Below are positions 47,370 to 56,201 of a stretch of 64,000 nt of DNA, one piece after another. How positions within the stretch are numbered: position 1 is the stretch's first letter; each line of letters opens with the position of its first letter. Both the position numbers and the translations under genes were made by a program. The stretch comes from Novosphingobium chloroacetimidivorans (GTDB taxonomy: Bacteria; Pseudomonadota; Alphaproteobacteria; Sphingomonadales; Sphingomonadaceae): contig NZ_JACHLR010000001.1 in assembly GCF_014204535.1 (NCBI RefSeq), positions 1 through 64,000 on the forward strand, written 5' to 3'. The notes under the pieces are model-generated. The model searched no databases and was not told the origin of the DNA. It saw nothing but the letters and a program-made list of their open reading frames with translations.

Positions 47370-48221
47370 TCAAGCATTGCGCGCCCGCGGACGGTGCACC
47401 GCGGCCACGAGCACGAACGAGATGTACATAAGCAGGTACCAAGCGCCGAGCTTTCCCGGATGGACCAGTGCCCAGGCGCCGCGCTGGTTCGGATAGATCC
47501 ATGCGCGCGAGAATGTGGAAAGGTTCTCCGCCAACCAGATGAACAGCGCCACCAGCAGCCAGCCGAGCAGCAAGGGCATCCATCGGTCCTCACGCCAGAC
47601 CGTGAACCAAACGCGGGTTCGTGCAAACAGGACGAACATGGCGATGAAGAGGATCGGCCTGGCATCCGGCAGCCAGTGATGCGCGAAGAAGTTGACGTAG
47701 ATCGCAACGCCAAGCGCCCACGTGGCGGCTCGGTTCGGATACGAGCTGAAGCGGAAGTCGAAAATGCGCCATACGCGGGCGATGTAGCTGCCGACGGCGG
47801 CGTACATGAACCCTGAGAACAACGGCACCTGACCGATCCGCAGCACGCTTGCCTCGGGATATTCCCACGATCCATGTGCAGTCTTGAACAGTTCCATGAT
47901 CGTGCCGACGAGATGAAACGCCAGGATGACCTTGGCCTCGTCCCAGGTCTCCAGCCGAAATGCCAGCATTGCGACCTGGATCGCCAGCGCGGCAAGCACC
48001 AGGAAGTCGTATCGTGCAAGCGGTGCCGCCTCGGGGTAGAACACGTGCGTCCCGAGCAGCAATGCCAGCAGCAGTCCCCCGAACAGACATGCCCAGCCTT
48101 GCTTGAAGCCGAACAGCAGGAATTCATAGAGCCAGGAGCGCCAACCAGGTGTTGGTGCAAAGGCTTCGAGCCGCGCCCGGATCGCGGCGAAGCGGGTCTG
48201 AGAAACGACAGGCGCGATCAA
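47370..48221 (-). CDS. DUF817 family membrane protein
   Basis: About 283 residues with seven to eight hydrophobic segments. Typical DUF817 signatures are present: LETWDEAKVILAFHLVGTIM, FKTAHGSWEYPE and PLFSGFMYAAVGSYIARVW. Function unknown; the His/Glu/Trp-rich loops suggest a membrane enzyme, by inference only. The start is uncertain: a TTG at 48221, seven bases after the GFA gene stop, begins a sensible N-terminus, and no in-frame ATG is available. The 285-bp gap on its 3' side (47085-47369) shows nothing recognisable. Confidence 0.75.
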   Translation of the reverse strand: MIAPVVSQTRFAAIRARLEAFAPTPGWRSWLYEFLLFGFKQGWACLFGGLLLALLLGTHVFYPEAAPLARYDFLVLAALAIQVAMLAFRLETWDEAKVILAFHLVGTIMELFKTAHGSWEYPEASVLRIGQVPLFSGFMYAAVGSYIARVWRIFDFRFSSYPNRAATWALGVAIYVNFFAHHWLPDARPILFIAMFVLFARTRVWFTVWREDRWMPLLLGWLLVALFIWLAENLSTFSRAWIYPNQRGAWALVHPGKLGAWYLLMYISFVLVAAVHRPRARNA

Positions 48222-48228
48222 GCGGGCA

Positions 48229-48657
48229 TCAGGGCGGAGTCGGATGGCTAGGCGGCGGGGGTTGCTGCGGCCACTGTTCGAGCGCCGGGTCGACGACGGC
48301 CCAAGCAGGCGCTTCCGAGGTCCAGATCGCCGCAGCCGGTGCCAGACCGTGCCCCTCGTCCAGCAGCCCCAGGCGGATTGTGCGCAAGAGCGGGCGAGCG
48401 CTGGAGTGGGCAAGAACATGGGTGCCGCATGCGAGGCAAAACTCGTGCGTCAGCGTAGCGCCGCTTGCCGCGACGTACCTCGACTGCGCGCGCTCACCTT
48501 CGATAGTGATCGCCTCCAGAGGGAAAATTGCGTTGTTGGTTGCGCCGCCCGCCGCGATCTTCTGGCATTGCCGGCACCAGCACTGGCGCGTGGTGACCGG
48601 TTCGCCCTCGATCGCGATCATCACCGCGCCGCAGCTGCACTGCCCCGTATAGGTCAT
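48229..48657 (-). CDS. GFA/CENP-V family zinc protein
   Basis: A 142-residue protein of the glutathione-dependent formaldehyde-activating (GFA) fold. Zinc ligands are visible: CSCGAV (near residues 7-12), CWCRQC (near 26-31) and CLACGTH (near 73-79). Gfa relatives bind S-(hydroxymethyl)glutathione, but most family members are of unknown function. It overlaps the moxR stop by four bases (ATGA) and is followed closely by DUF817, so moxR-GFA-DUF817 look co-transcribed. The Pro-rich tail (PQQPPPPSHPTPP) is unusual. Confidence 0.85.
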   Translation of the reverse strand: MTYTGQCSCGAVMIAIEGEPVTTRQCWCRQCQKIAAGGATNNAIFPLEAITIEGERAQSRYVAASGATLTHEFCLACGTHVLAHSSARPLLRTIRLGLLDEGHGLAPAAAIWTSEAPAWAVVDPALEQWPQQPPPPSHPTPP

Positions 48658-49499
48658 GCGCCCCGCCGCGCCATGAACGCCAAGCGCTCGAACATCATCA
48701 CGTCCTGTTCGTTCTTCAGCAGCGCCCCATGCAGCGGCGGGATCGCCTTGGACGCGTCCTTGTTCTGCAGCACGTCGAGCGGCATGTCCTCGTTCATCAG
48801 CAGCTTGAGCCAGTCGAGCAGCTCGCTGGTCGAGGGCTTCTTCTTGAGGCCGGGCACTTCGCGCAGCTCGTAGAAGATCTCCATCGCCTTGGTGACGAGC
48901 GCCTTCTGGATGCCGGGATAGTGCACGTCGATGATCGACTGCATCGTCTCGCGATCGGGAAACTTGATGTAGTGGAAGAAGCAGCGGCGCAGGAATGCGT
49001 CGGGCAGGTCCTTCTCGTTGTTCGAGGTGATGATGATGATCGGGCGCTCGGCCGCGGCGATGTGCTCGCCGGTTTCGTAGACGTCGAAGGCCATGCGATC
49101 GAGCTCGGCGAGCAGGTCGTTGGGAAACTCGATGTCGGCCTTGTCGATCTCATCGATCAGCAGGACGGGCAGGGTGGGCGACGTGAACGCCTCCCACAGC
49201 TTGCCCTTGCGGATATAGTTGGAGATGTCGTGCACGCGCTCGTCACCGAGCTGCCCGTCGCGCAGACGGGCCACTGCGTCGTACTCGTAGAGGCCCTGGT
49301 GCGCCTTCGTGGTCGACTTGACGTTCCAGGTGATCAGCGGTGCGCCGAGCGCCTCGGCGATCTGCTCGGCCAGCACGGTCTTGCCGGTGCCGGGCTCGCC
49401 CTTTACCAGCAAGGGGCGGCGCAGCAGCACGGCGGCATTGACCGCGACCTTGAGGTCGTCGGTGGCGACGTAGTTGCTGGTGCCTTCGAAACGCTGCAT
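48654..49499 (-). CDS. MoxR-family AAA+ ATPase
   Basis: A 281-residue AAA+ ATPase of the MoxR group. Walker A is GEPGTGKT near residue 35, Walker B LLIDEIDK near 100, sensor 1 IIITSNNEKDLPDAFLRRC near 150 and an arginine finger follows. MoxR proteins are chaperones that pair with VWA-domain proteins to assemble or activate enzyme complexes; the CoxE-like VWA gene lies downstream. The target complex is not visible in the window. Confidence 0.9.
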   Translation of the reverse strand: MQRFEGTSNYVATDDLKVAVNAAVLLRRPLLVKGEPGTGKTVLAEQIAEALGAPLITWNVKSTTKAHQGLYEYDAVARLRDGQLGDERVHDISNYIRKGKLWEAFTSPTLPVLLIDEIDKADIEFPNDLLAELDRMAFDVYETGEHIAAAERPIIIITSNNEKDLPDAFLRRCFFHYIKFPDRETMQSIIDVHYPGIQKALVTKAMEIFYELREVPGLKKKPSTSELLDWLKLLMNEDMPLDVLQNKDASKAIPPLHGALLKNEQDVMMFERLAFMARRGA

Positions 49500-49614
49500 C
49501 GGCCGGTCCTGTCCTGTCTTCTTGGTGTTGACCGTAAGTTGTGCAGCGCAGCGAGGCAAGCGGGTGGGGTACCGCAACAGTCGGTCAAGCGGCCCTTGCA
49601 TACCGCCCTCGTCG

Positions 49615-49739
49615 CCCTGAACTCGTTTCAGGGTCCATCTTGCCGCAAGCCCGGTTCTCAATGTCGTAAACCTTGCTCGGAGCTGGCGTCTCATGCCTCA
49701 GGGTGAGCTCGAGAAATGGACCCTGAAACGAGTTCAGGG
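49615..49739. repeat. 125-bp element with perfect 23-bp terminal inverted repeats
   Basis: Bases 49615-49637 are the exact reverse complement of 49717-49739 (arm begins ccctgaactcg). Each arm also folds on itself (ccctgaa/ttcaggg). The centre has no gene. It fills much of the 318-bp divergent spacer between moxR and the NYN gene, which holds nothing else recognisable. This is a MITE- or REP-doublet-like element, distinct in sequence from the other two repeat families. Confidence 0.75.
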
Positions 49740-49817
49740 TTACGGTTACCTTTGTTCTTCGCTAGCGCGAAACCCGGCACTGTGGACTTCGCGCTGCCCC
49801 CGCTGCACAAGCAGGCC

Positions 49818-50633
49818 ATGCCTGACACCTCATCCAACATCGCCCTGCTGATCGACGCCGACAATGCCTCGCCGGCCAACCTCGAGGCTGCGCTCACCAT
49901 CCTGGGCGATCTCGGCACGGTCAACGTGCGGCGGATCTATGGCAACTGGAGCAAGCCGGGGCTGAAGGGCTGGTCGAACATCGTCCATCGCTTCGCGCTG
50001 GAGCCGCAACAGCAGTTCGACCTCACCAAGGGCAAGAACGCCACCGACATGAAGATGACCATCGACGCCATGGACCTGCTCTACGGCGGGCGAGTCGATG
50101 GCTTCGGGCTGATGACCAGCGACAGCGACTTCATGCCCCTCGCCATGCGCATCCGCCAGAACGGCACGCCCGTCTATGGATTCGGCACCGCCCGCACGCC
50201 GCAAGCGTTTCGCGAGGCCTGCACCCGCTTCATCGACCTCGACGCGGTGGTGGAGGACGAGGAGGACGAGCTGATCCTGCCGCCGGCGATCCGGCCCAAG
50301 GCCGAAGCGAAGCCTGCGACGACCAAACGCGCGGAAGGCACCACCGCGACACCCGCGGTCGCGGCGAAGGACAAGCCGGCGCCGGCCAAGACCCGCGCGA
50401 AGCCCGAGGTCGACGACGAACTCATCAAGCTCCTCGCCCAGGCCTGGCGCGCCAGCAAGCGCGACGAGCAGGGTTTCGCCAGCATGACCGACGTGGGCCA
50501 ACGCGTCGCCAACCGCTCCAGCTTCGACGCGCGGAGCTATGGCTTCTCGCGGTTGGCGGACCTGGTGAAATCGCTACCCAACTTCGTGACCGAGAAGCGC
50601 GAGAGCGGATTGTTCGTGAAGCGGGTGCGTTGA
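49818..50633 (+). CDS. NYN-domain and OST-HTH/LOTUS protein
   Basis: A 271-residue cytoplasmic protein with two domains. An N-terminal NYN (PIN-like) nuclease domain (about 5-150) has the acidic triad positions in LLIDADNAS, GKNATDMKMTIDAMDLLY and TSDSDFMPL. A C-terminal OST-HTH/LOTUS RNA-binding domain (about 195-270) begins ELIKLLAQAWRA and ends LPNFVTEKRESGLFVKR. An Ala/Lys/Pro linker joins them. It is a probable RNase of unknown target. The start at 49818 precedes the conserved domain; the open frame upstream runs through a repeat. Confidence 0.88.
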   Translation: MPDTSSNIALLIDADNASPANLEAALTILGDLGTVNVRRIYGNWSKPGLKGWSNIVHRFALEPQQQFDLTKGKNATDMKMTIDAMDLLYGGRVDGFGLMTSDSDFMPLAMRIRQNGTPVYGFGTARTPQAFREACTRFIDLDAVVEDEEDELILPPAIRPKAEAKPATTKRAEGTTATPAVAAKDKPAPAKTRAKPEVDDELIKLLAQAWRASKRDEQGFASMTDVGQRVANRSSFDARSYGFSRLADLVKSLPNFVTEKRESGLFVKRVR

Positions 50634-50676
50634 GATGGGCAGCTTTATCTCTCGGTGAACATCATTCCTGGCGCCT

Positions 50677-51507
50677 TTACTCGCCCTTCGGGCTGCGACG
50701 ACGCTGCAACCAGCGAACGATAAAGACACCTGCTCCGATCAAGACGGCCCAAGGCAGCAAATATCCCAAGAGGATCATGCCGAGGATCAGCGCGTCCTGC
50801 ACCCCGCCCCACGACTGACCTGCTGCCCGGATGAAGCGGTTGTCGCCACCCAAGGCGCCGTGCTCCACATAGTGAAACGACACCGGCGTGGTTGCGAGCG
50901 CCGACTCGCTTTCACGTTGTACGGAGACCTGCTCACCTGCTGCTCGATGCAGTTCCTCCAGCCGGGTCGTAAGCGTGCTCCGCTCGCTCTCGCTCAAGTT
51001 CTTGGCTCGGAGCCGAGCATCGATACGGGCGATCTCAGCTCGGGCGTCGGCTTGGCTGTTCCGCGCCTGGTCTATCGCCCCCGCCGCATCGCGGCCATCG
51101 ACCATGGCAGTATCGATCTCACCTTTCGCCGCTTCGACGATGTCCGCTGCGCGACCGGCATAAGTATAGGCATCCCCCGGCGCGAGCAGGAGGTTAAGGC
51201 TGCCCGACGCGGACTTGCCATGTTGCTGATCGAAGGTGATCCCGGTCACACGGCACCTCGTAGCGCCCAGTCGTTCACACTCGGTAACGTGCTGGCGCTG
51301 AACCTTGGCGATCGCCCGCGCGGGCAGTGCGAAAGTGTAGTTGAACACGAAGGCGACGCCGCGCGTGGCGCTGCTGCCGGTCACGTCCGGGGCGGCCATA
51401 TCCGTCGTGCTCGCGGACTCTTCGGCGGGCTGTTCTGCCTTCCCGCACGCTACGATGAGGAGAACCGGGGCGAGTGCCGTTGCCGTCCGCAAGAACATGC
51501 CGCGCAT
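50677..51507 (-). CDS. DUF4349 lipoprotein
   Basis: A 276-residue predicted lipoprotein. The signal is MRGMFLRTATALAPVLLIVAC (an alternative start is Met4). After a Ser/Thr/Ala spacer, the DUF4349 domain shows the FVFNYTFALPARAIAKVQRQH start and a coiled-coil stretch (about 140-195, ARAEIARIDARLRAKNLSES). One C-terminal membrane helix (about 238-262) is followed by a basic tail. Function unknown; the layout suggests a membrane-anchored periplasmic coiled coil, similar to anti-sigma-like DUF4349 proteins. Convergent with the NYN gene. Confidence 0.8.
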   Translation of the reverse strand: MRGMFLRTATALAPVLLIVACGKAEQPAEESASTTDMAAPDVTGSSATRGVAFVFNYTFALPARAIAKVQRQHVTECERLGATRCRVTGITFDQQHGKSASGSLNLLLAPGDAYTYAGRAADIVEAAKGEIDTAMVDGRDAAGAIDQARNSQADARAEIARIDARLRAKNLSESERSTLTTRLEELHRAAGEQVSVQRESESALATTPVSFHYVEHGALGGDNRFIRAAGQSWGGVQDALILGMILLGYLLPWAVLIGAGVFIVRWLQRRRSPKGE

Positions 51508-51580
51508 CAGACACTCTCCACTCGATACTCACCACTACTGTGCAATCATCTACTCCACTCGTAGACTTTGGCAATCAGTT

Positions 51581-53575
51581 CTACGCATCGATCAGCTCCG
51601 GATCGATCTCGCCGGCGCGGTTCTGGATGAATTGGAAGCGGTGTTCGGGATTGCGGCCCATCAGGCGGTCGACAAGGTCCTTCACAGCGGCGCGGCCCTC
51701 GTACTCGGGGGGCAGGGTGATGCGGAGCAATGAGCGGGTTTCGGGGCTCATCGTCGTCTCGCGCAGCTGACCGGGATTCATCTCGCCCAGGCCCTTGAAG
51801 CGCCCAACTTCGACTTTCTTGCCCTTGAACTTGGTCTTTTCCAGCTCGGCGCGGTGGGCGTCGTCGCGGGCGTAAGCGCTGGTCGCGCCGCTGACGAGGC
51901 GGTAGAGCGGCGGTTGCGCGAGGTAGAGGTGCCCCTTGCGCACGATCTCGGGCATCTCCTGGAAGAAGAACGTCATCAGCAGCGTCGCGATATGGGCGCC
52001 GTCGACATCGGCGTCGGTCATGATGACGATGCGGTCGTAGCGCAGGTTGTCCGGGTTGCAGTCCTTGCGGATGCCGCAGCCAAGCGCGAGCTGAAGGTCG
52101 GCGATTTCCTGGTTGCCGCGGATCTTGTCGGCGCTGGCGCTGGCGACGTTGAGGATCTTGCCGCGGATCGGCAGGATCGCCTGGGTCTTGCGGTCGCGCG
52201 CCTGCTTGGCCGAGCCGCCGGCGCTGTCGCCCTCGACGATGAACAGTTCGGTCTCGCCCTTGCCTTCGCCCGAACAGTCGGTGAGCTTGCCCGGCAGGCG
52301 CAGCTTGCGCGCGCTGGTGGCGGTCTTGCGCTTGATCTCGCGCTCAGCCTTGCGGCGCAGGCGGTCGTCCATGCGCTCCAGGATGGTGCCGAGCAGCGCC
52401 TTGCCGCGCTCCATGTTGTCGGTGAGGAAGTGGTCGAAGTGATCGCGCACTGCATTCTCGACCAGGCGAACGGCGTCGGGGGAGGTCAGGCGATCCTTGG
52501 TCTGGCTCTGGAATTGGGGATCGCGGATGAAGACCGATAGCATCACCTCGCTGCCGGTCACCACGTCGTCGGGCGTGATGTCCTTGACCTTCTTGCCCTG
52601 GCCGACCAGCTCGGCAAAGGCGCGGATGCCCTTGGTCAGCGCCCCGCGCAGGCCCTGCTCGTGCGTGCCGCCGTCGGGTGTGGGAATGGTGTTGCAGTAG
52701 TACGAATATGCCCCGTCGGAGTAGAGCGGCCAGGCGATCGCCCACTCGACCCGGCCTTGCTCGGACCCATGTTCCTTCGGGAAGTCCTGGCTGCCGGAGA
52801 AGAACTGGCTGGTGACGCACTCGCGCCCGGCGATCTGTTCGGCGAGGTGATCGGCGAGACCGCCGGGGAACTGGAACACTGCCTCGGCGGGCACATCCTC
52901 GGTCGCCAGCGAGGGCGCGCACTTCCAGCGGATCTCGACGCCGGCGAAGAGGTAGGCCTTGGAGCGCACCAGCTTGAACAGGCGGGCCGGCTTGAACTGC
53001 TGGTCGCCAAAGATCTCGGTATCGGGCGTGAACGCCACGGACGTACCTCGGCGGTTGGGCGCGGCGCCGATCTTCTGTAGCTTGCCCAGCGTCGCCCCGC
53101 GCGCGAACTCCTGCGCATAGAGCTCCTTGTTGAGCGCCACTTCCACGCGGGTGTGGCTGGACAACGCGTTGACCACCGAGATGCCGACGCCGTGCAGGCC
53201 GCCCGAAGTGGCGTAGGCCTTGCCCGAGAACTTGCCGCCCGAATGCAGGGTGGAGAGGATCACCTCCAGCGCGGACTTGCCGGGGAACTTGGGATGCTCG
53301 CCCACCGGGATGCCGCGGCCGTTGTCGGTGATGGTCAGGCGGTTGCCTTCCTCCAGCATCACCTCAATGCGATTGGCGTGACCGGCGACGGCCTCGTCCA
53401 TGGCATTGTCGAGGACCTCTGCGGCGAGGTGATGCAGCGCCCGCTCGTCGGTGCCGCCGATGTACATGCCCGGGCGACGCCGAACCGGCTCCAGGCCTTC
53501 AAGGACTTCGATAGCGGACGCGTCGTACGCCTCGCCGGAGGATGTGGGCAGCTTGTCGAAGAGATCGTCGGACAT
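51581..53575 (-). CDS. parE: DNA topoisomerase IV subunit B
   Basis: A 664-residue type IIA topoisomerase ATPase subunit. The GHKL ATPase has [23 protein letters not shown] and [16 protein letters not shown]; the transducer follows; the TOPRIM domain has [18 protein letters not shown] and [11 protein letters not shown]. The N-terminal [19 protein letters not shown] opening and length (about 660) mark ParE rather than GyrB (about 800+). It unlinks daughter chromosomes together with ParC, which is encoded elsewhere. Stand-alone. Confidence 0.95.
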   Translation of the reverse strand: MSDDLFDKLPTSSGEAYDASAIEVLEGLEPVRRRPGMYIGGTDERALHHLAAEVLDNAMDEAVAGHANRIEVMLEEGNRLTITDNGRGIPVGEHPKFPGKSALEVILSTLHSGGKFSGKAYATSGGLHGVGISVVNALSSHTRVEVALNKELYAQEFARGATLGKLQKIGAAPNRRGTSVAFTPDTEIFGDQQFKPARLFKLVRSKAYLFAGVEIRWKCAPSLATEDVPAEAVFQFPGGLADHLAEQIAGRECVTSQFFSGSQDFPKEHGSEQGRVEWAIAWPLYSDGAYSYYCNTIPTPDGGTHEQGLRGALTKGIRAFAELVGQGKKVKDITPDDVVTGSEVMLSVFIRDPQFQSQTKDRLTSPDAVRLVENAVRDHFDHFLTDNMERGKALLGTILERMDDRLRRKAEREIKRKTATSARKLRLPGKLTDCSGEGKGETELFIVEGDSAGGSAKQARDRKTQAILPIRGKILNVASASADKIRGNQEIADLQLALGCGIRKDCNPDNLRYDRIVIMTDADVDGAHIATLLMTFFFQEMPEIVRKGHLYLAQPPLYRLVSGATSAYARDDAHRAELEKTKFKGKKVEVGRFKGLGEMNPGQLRETTMSPETRSLLRITLPPEYEGRAAVKDLVDRLMGRNPEHRFQFIQNRAGEIDPELIDA

Positions 53576-53647
53576 GTTCGCGTTATGGCCTCACCCCCGG
53601 CCAGGCGCAAGCTGGGCGCTCGGCTTATCGTCGGCGCCGGCCCTGCC

Positions 53648-54823
53648 TCAACCGCCGAACTTGGTCGCGGCCGGGCTCACGACCTTGACCGCGCCGCCGC
53701 TGATCTCACGCACTTCCAGCGCGCGGTCGATCACGCCGTTCCTGTCGAAACGGAACGCCCCATCCAGCCCGAGGAAGCCATCGCTGGACGTCAGCGCCGA
53801 AGTTGGGAAGGCCCGGCCGGGCTTCCACTCGCGTGCCACGCGCAACGTCAGCAAGACCGCGTCATATCCCAGCGTGGCAATGCGATAGGGCGCCGCACCG
53901 AAGCGCGTGCGATAACTCTGCACGAACTTCGGAAAGCGCGCGTCGGACACCGCCGCGAACCATGCGCCATTCAGCGCCGGCGCGGTCGTGATTGCCTTCT
54001 CACCGCTCCACAGCTCGGTGCCGAGCAGCCGCGGGGTGGCGTTGCCACGCGCCTTGAGCAAGCCCGCCGCACGCGCTGAGAGCGCGCCGCTGTCGGCGAT
54101 CAGGATCGCATCGAAGTTACCGCGCACGCGCAGCTTGCTGGCTGCAGCGGTGATCGAGGCGGCGCTGCGATCGTAGCTCTCCATCGCCATGATCGTGCCA
54201 CCGGCCGCGCGTGCTTCGGCGATCAGCGATTGCGAGGCGCGTTCGCCATAATCGCCCTTGGGTACCAGTGCGGCGAAGCTGGTGACGCCATGCTCGCGCG
54301 CATAGCGCACGGTCCGGCGTACCGAGGATCCGGGCAGGCTGCCCATGACGTAAACGTCCTTGGCGGCGGCGCTTTGGTCGTTCGAGAACGAGATCAGCGG
54401 CACCTTGGCGCCGCGAGCGGCCGCGGCGACGGCCGGAATGTCGTCAGCCAGCAAGGGCCCGAGGATCAGCTGGTTCCCATCGGCAATCGCGCGCGACGCG
54501 GCCACGCCGGCACCGGTCGACGTGTCGTAGTTGGTGATCCGCAGGTTCTTGGCGTTGGTGTCCATCAGCGCCATCGTCGCGGCATTGGCGATCGACTGGC
54601 CGACCGCGCCGTTGGCGCCGCTCATCGGCACCAGCAGCGCGATGCGGTGGTGCTGCGTATCCGTCGGAAGTTCGCTGGTGCTCGGCGCGGGCGTGGGCCG
54701 GGGCGGAGGCGGTGCGACCGGGCCCTTGGGCACGACGGCGCAAGCCGCCAGGGTCGCCATCGCTGCCGCGGCGAGCAGGTTGCGTCGGGGCAGTCTGGTC
54801 TGGATCAGGCGCCGTTCGAACAT
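53648..54823 (-). CDS. LpoA-like PBP-activator lipoprotein (periplasmic-binding fold)
   Basis: A 391-residue lipoprotein. A twin-Arg-containing start precedes a hydrophobic stretch ending LAAC (near residue 28), then a Pro-rich linker (PPPPRPTPAPS) and a Leu/Ile-binding-protein fold beginning HRIALLVPMSGANGAVGQSI and including QLILGPLLADDIPAV. This matches the 'penicillin-binding protein activator' family, homologous to the C-domain of LpoA, an outer-membrane activator of class A PBPs. Beside rsmI, the same neighbourhood as lpoA-rsmI-yraN in gammaproteobacteria, but here divergent, with 28 bp between start codons. Confidence 0.85.
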   Translation of the reverse strand: MFERRLIQTRLPRRNLLAAAAMATLAACAVVPKGPVAPPPPRPTPAPSTSELPTDTQHHRIALLVPMSGANGAVGQSIANAATMALMDTNAKNLRITNYDTSTGAGVAASRAIADGNQLILGPLLADDIPAVAAAARGAKVPLISFSNDQSAAAKDVYVMGSLPGSSVRRTVRYAREHGVTSFAALVPKGDYGERASQSLIAEARAAGGTIMAMESYDRSAASITAAASKLRVRGNFDAILIADSGALSARAAGLLKARGNATPRLLGTELWSGEKAITTAPALNGAWFAAVSDARFPKFVQSYRTRFGAAPYRIATLGYDAVLLTLRVAREWKPGRAFPTSALTSSDGFLGLDGAFRFDRNGVIDRALEVREISGGAVKVVSPAATKFGG

Positions 54824-54851
54824 CACTTGCCGTTCCCCTCCGGAATGGGCC

Positions 54852-55703
54852 ATGGGTCGCGACATGGAACAGCCGCTTGCCCCCAAGCTTCCTGCAGGCC
54901 TCTACATAGTCGCCACCCCGATTGGCAACCTCGGCGACATCACCTTGCGAGCCGTCGAGGTGCTGGGCGCGGTTTCGCTGGTAGCGTGCGAGGATACGCG
55001 CGTCACGGGAAAGCTGCTGAATCGCTTGGGTTTGAAGAAGCGCATGGTGCGCTACGACGATCACGCCGATGCCGGCGCGCGCGATCGCCTGCTGGCCGCC
55101 ATGCGCGAGGAGCCGGTGGCGCTGGTGAGCGATGCGGGGACGCCGCTGATCTCCGATCCCGGCTATCGCCTGGTGCGGGCTGCGCGCGAGGAGGGGATCG
55201 CGGTCACCAGCCTGCCGGGGCCCAGCGCGGCGGTGGTAGCGCTGACGCTGTCGGGCCTGCCGAACGACCGCTTCCTCTTCGCCGGGTTCCTGCCCAACAA
55301 GGTCAAGGCGCGCGAGGACGTGCTGCGCGAGCTGGCGGCGGTGCCGGCCACGCTGATGTTCTACGAAACCGCGCCGAGGCTGCTCGATGCGCTGGCAGCA
55401 ATCGGCTTGGTGCTGCCGGGCCGCGAGGTGGCGGTGGCGCGCGAGCTGACCAAGCGCTTCGAGGAGTGTCGCCATGGTTCGCCCGACGAGATCGCCGCTC
55501 ACTACGCCGCGCATCCGCCCAAGGGTGAAATCGTCCTGCTGGTCGCGCCACCGTCCGACGAGGCGGTCGACGAGGCGGATGCCGATGCCCTGTTGCGTGA
55601 GGCACTGCTGACCGAGAAGCCGTCGCAGGCCGCTGCGCAAGTGGCGAAGGCGACCGGGCTCGATCGCAAGACGCTCTATGCTCGCGCGCTCGAACTCAAG
55701 TGA
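54852..55703 (+). CDS. rsmI: 16S rRNA (cytidine-1402-2'-O)-methyltransferase
   Basis: A 283-residue RsmI of the tetrapyrrole-methylase-like superfamily. Visible: YIVATPIGNLGDITLRA, CEDTRVTGKLL, LVSDAGTPLISDPG and LPGPSAAVVALTLSGLP. It 2'-O-methylates C1402 in the decoding centre. The C-terminal extension (about 230-283) is variable. Start at 54852 (MGRDMEQPL) or 54864. The stop overlaps yraN's GTG by four bases, forming an rsmI-yraN unit. Confidence 0.95.
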   Translation: MGRDMEQPLAPKLPAGLYIVATPIGNLGDITLRAVEVLGAVSLVACEDTRVTGKLLNRLGLKKRMVRYDDHADAGARDRLLAAMREEPVALVSDAGTPLISDPGYRLVRAAREEGIAVTSLPGPSAAVVALTLSGLPNDRFLFAGFLPNKVKAREDVLRELAAVPATLMFYETAPRLLDALAAIGLVLPGREVAVARELTKRFEECRHGSPDEIAAHYAAHPPKGEIVLLVAPPSDEAVDEADADALLREALLTEKPSQAAAQVAKATGLDRKTLYARALELK

Positions 55704-56062
55704 GCGGGCGGCGCGAGAAGGCGGAGCAGCGCGGACGCCGCGGTGAGGCGCTGGCCGCGTGGTACTTGCGGCTGACCGGCTGGCGCATTCTGGGCAAGCG
55801 GGTGAAGACGGCGCGCGGCGAGATCGACCTCGTGGCCAGGCGCGGTCGGACCGTCTGCTTCGTAGAGGTGAAATGGCGGGGCAGCGTGCGTGAGCTCGGC
55901 CTCGCCATCGACACACATCGGCTACGCAGGGTCGCGGCGGCGGCCGAGGCCGTGGCACCGCGCTATGCCGGACGGGGTGAGGACGTGCGGATCGATGTGC
56001 TGCTGCTCGCGCCAGGGTGCTGGCCGCGCCGGATCGCCAACGCTTGGCAACCCGGCGCTTGA
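55700..56062 (+). CDS. yraN: YraN family (UPF0102) endonuclease-like protein
   Basis: A 120-residue UPF0102 protein. The restriction-endonuclease-like core shows EQRGRRGEALAAWYL, GEIDLVARRGRTVCFVEVK (the E-x-D...E-x-K active-site pattern near residues 36-55) and a short C-terminal strand. Its role is unproven; links to DNA repair or rRNA metabolism have been suggested from gene neighbourhoods. The start is GTG, overlapping the rsmI stop as GTGA. Confidence 0.9.
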   Translation: MSGRREKAEQRGRRGEALAAWYLRLTGWRILGKRVKTARGEIDLVARRGRTVCFVEVKWRGSVRELGLAIDTHRLRRVAAAAEAVAPRYAGRGEDVRIDVLLLAPGCWPRRIANAWQPGA

Positions 56063-56201
56063 GGGGCAGGGGAGCCCACTCACGTCACGACCGGTCACAT
56101 GGGGCGGACCCGTCGTGCGGCCAGCATGATGGAAACTACTCGCGAGGCCTGCGTTTTCGGCTAATGCGGCACACAGGAACGGCCCTTAGACGAGAAACAG
56201 C

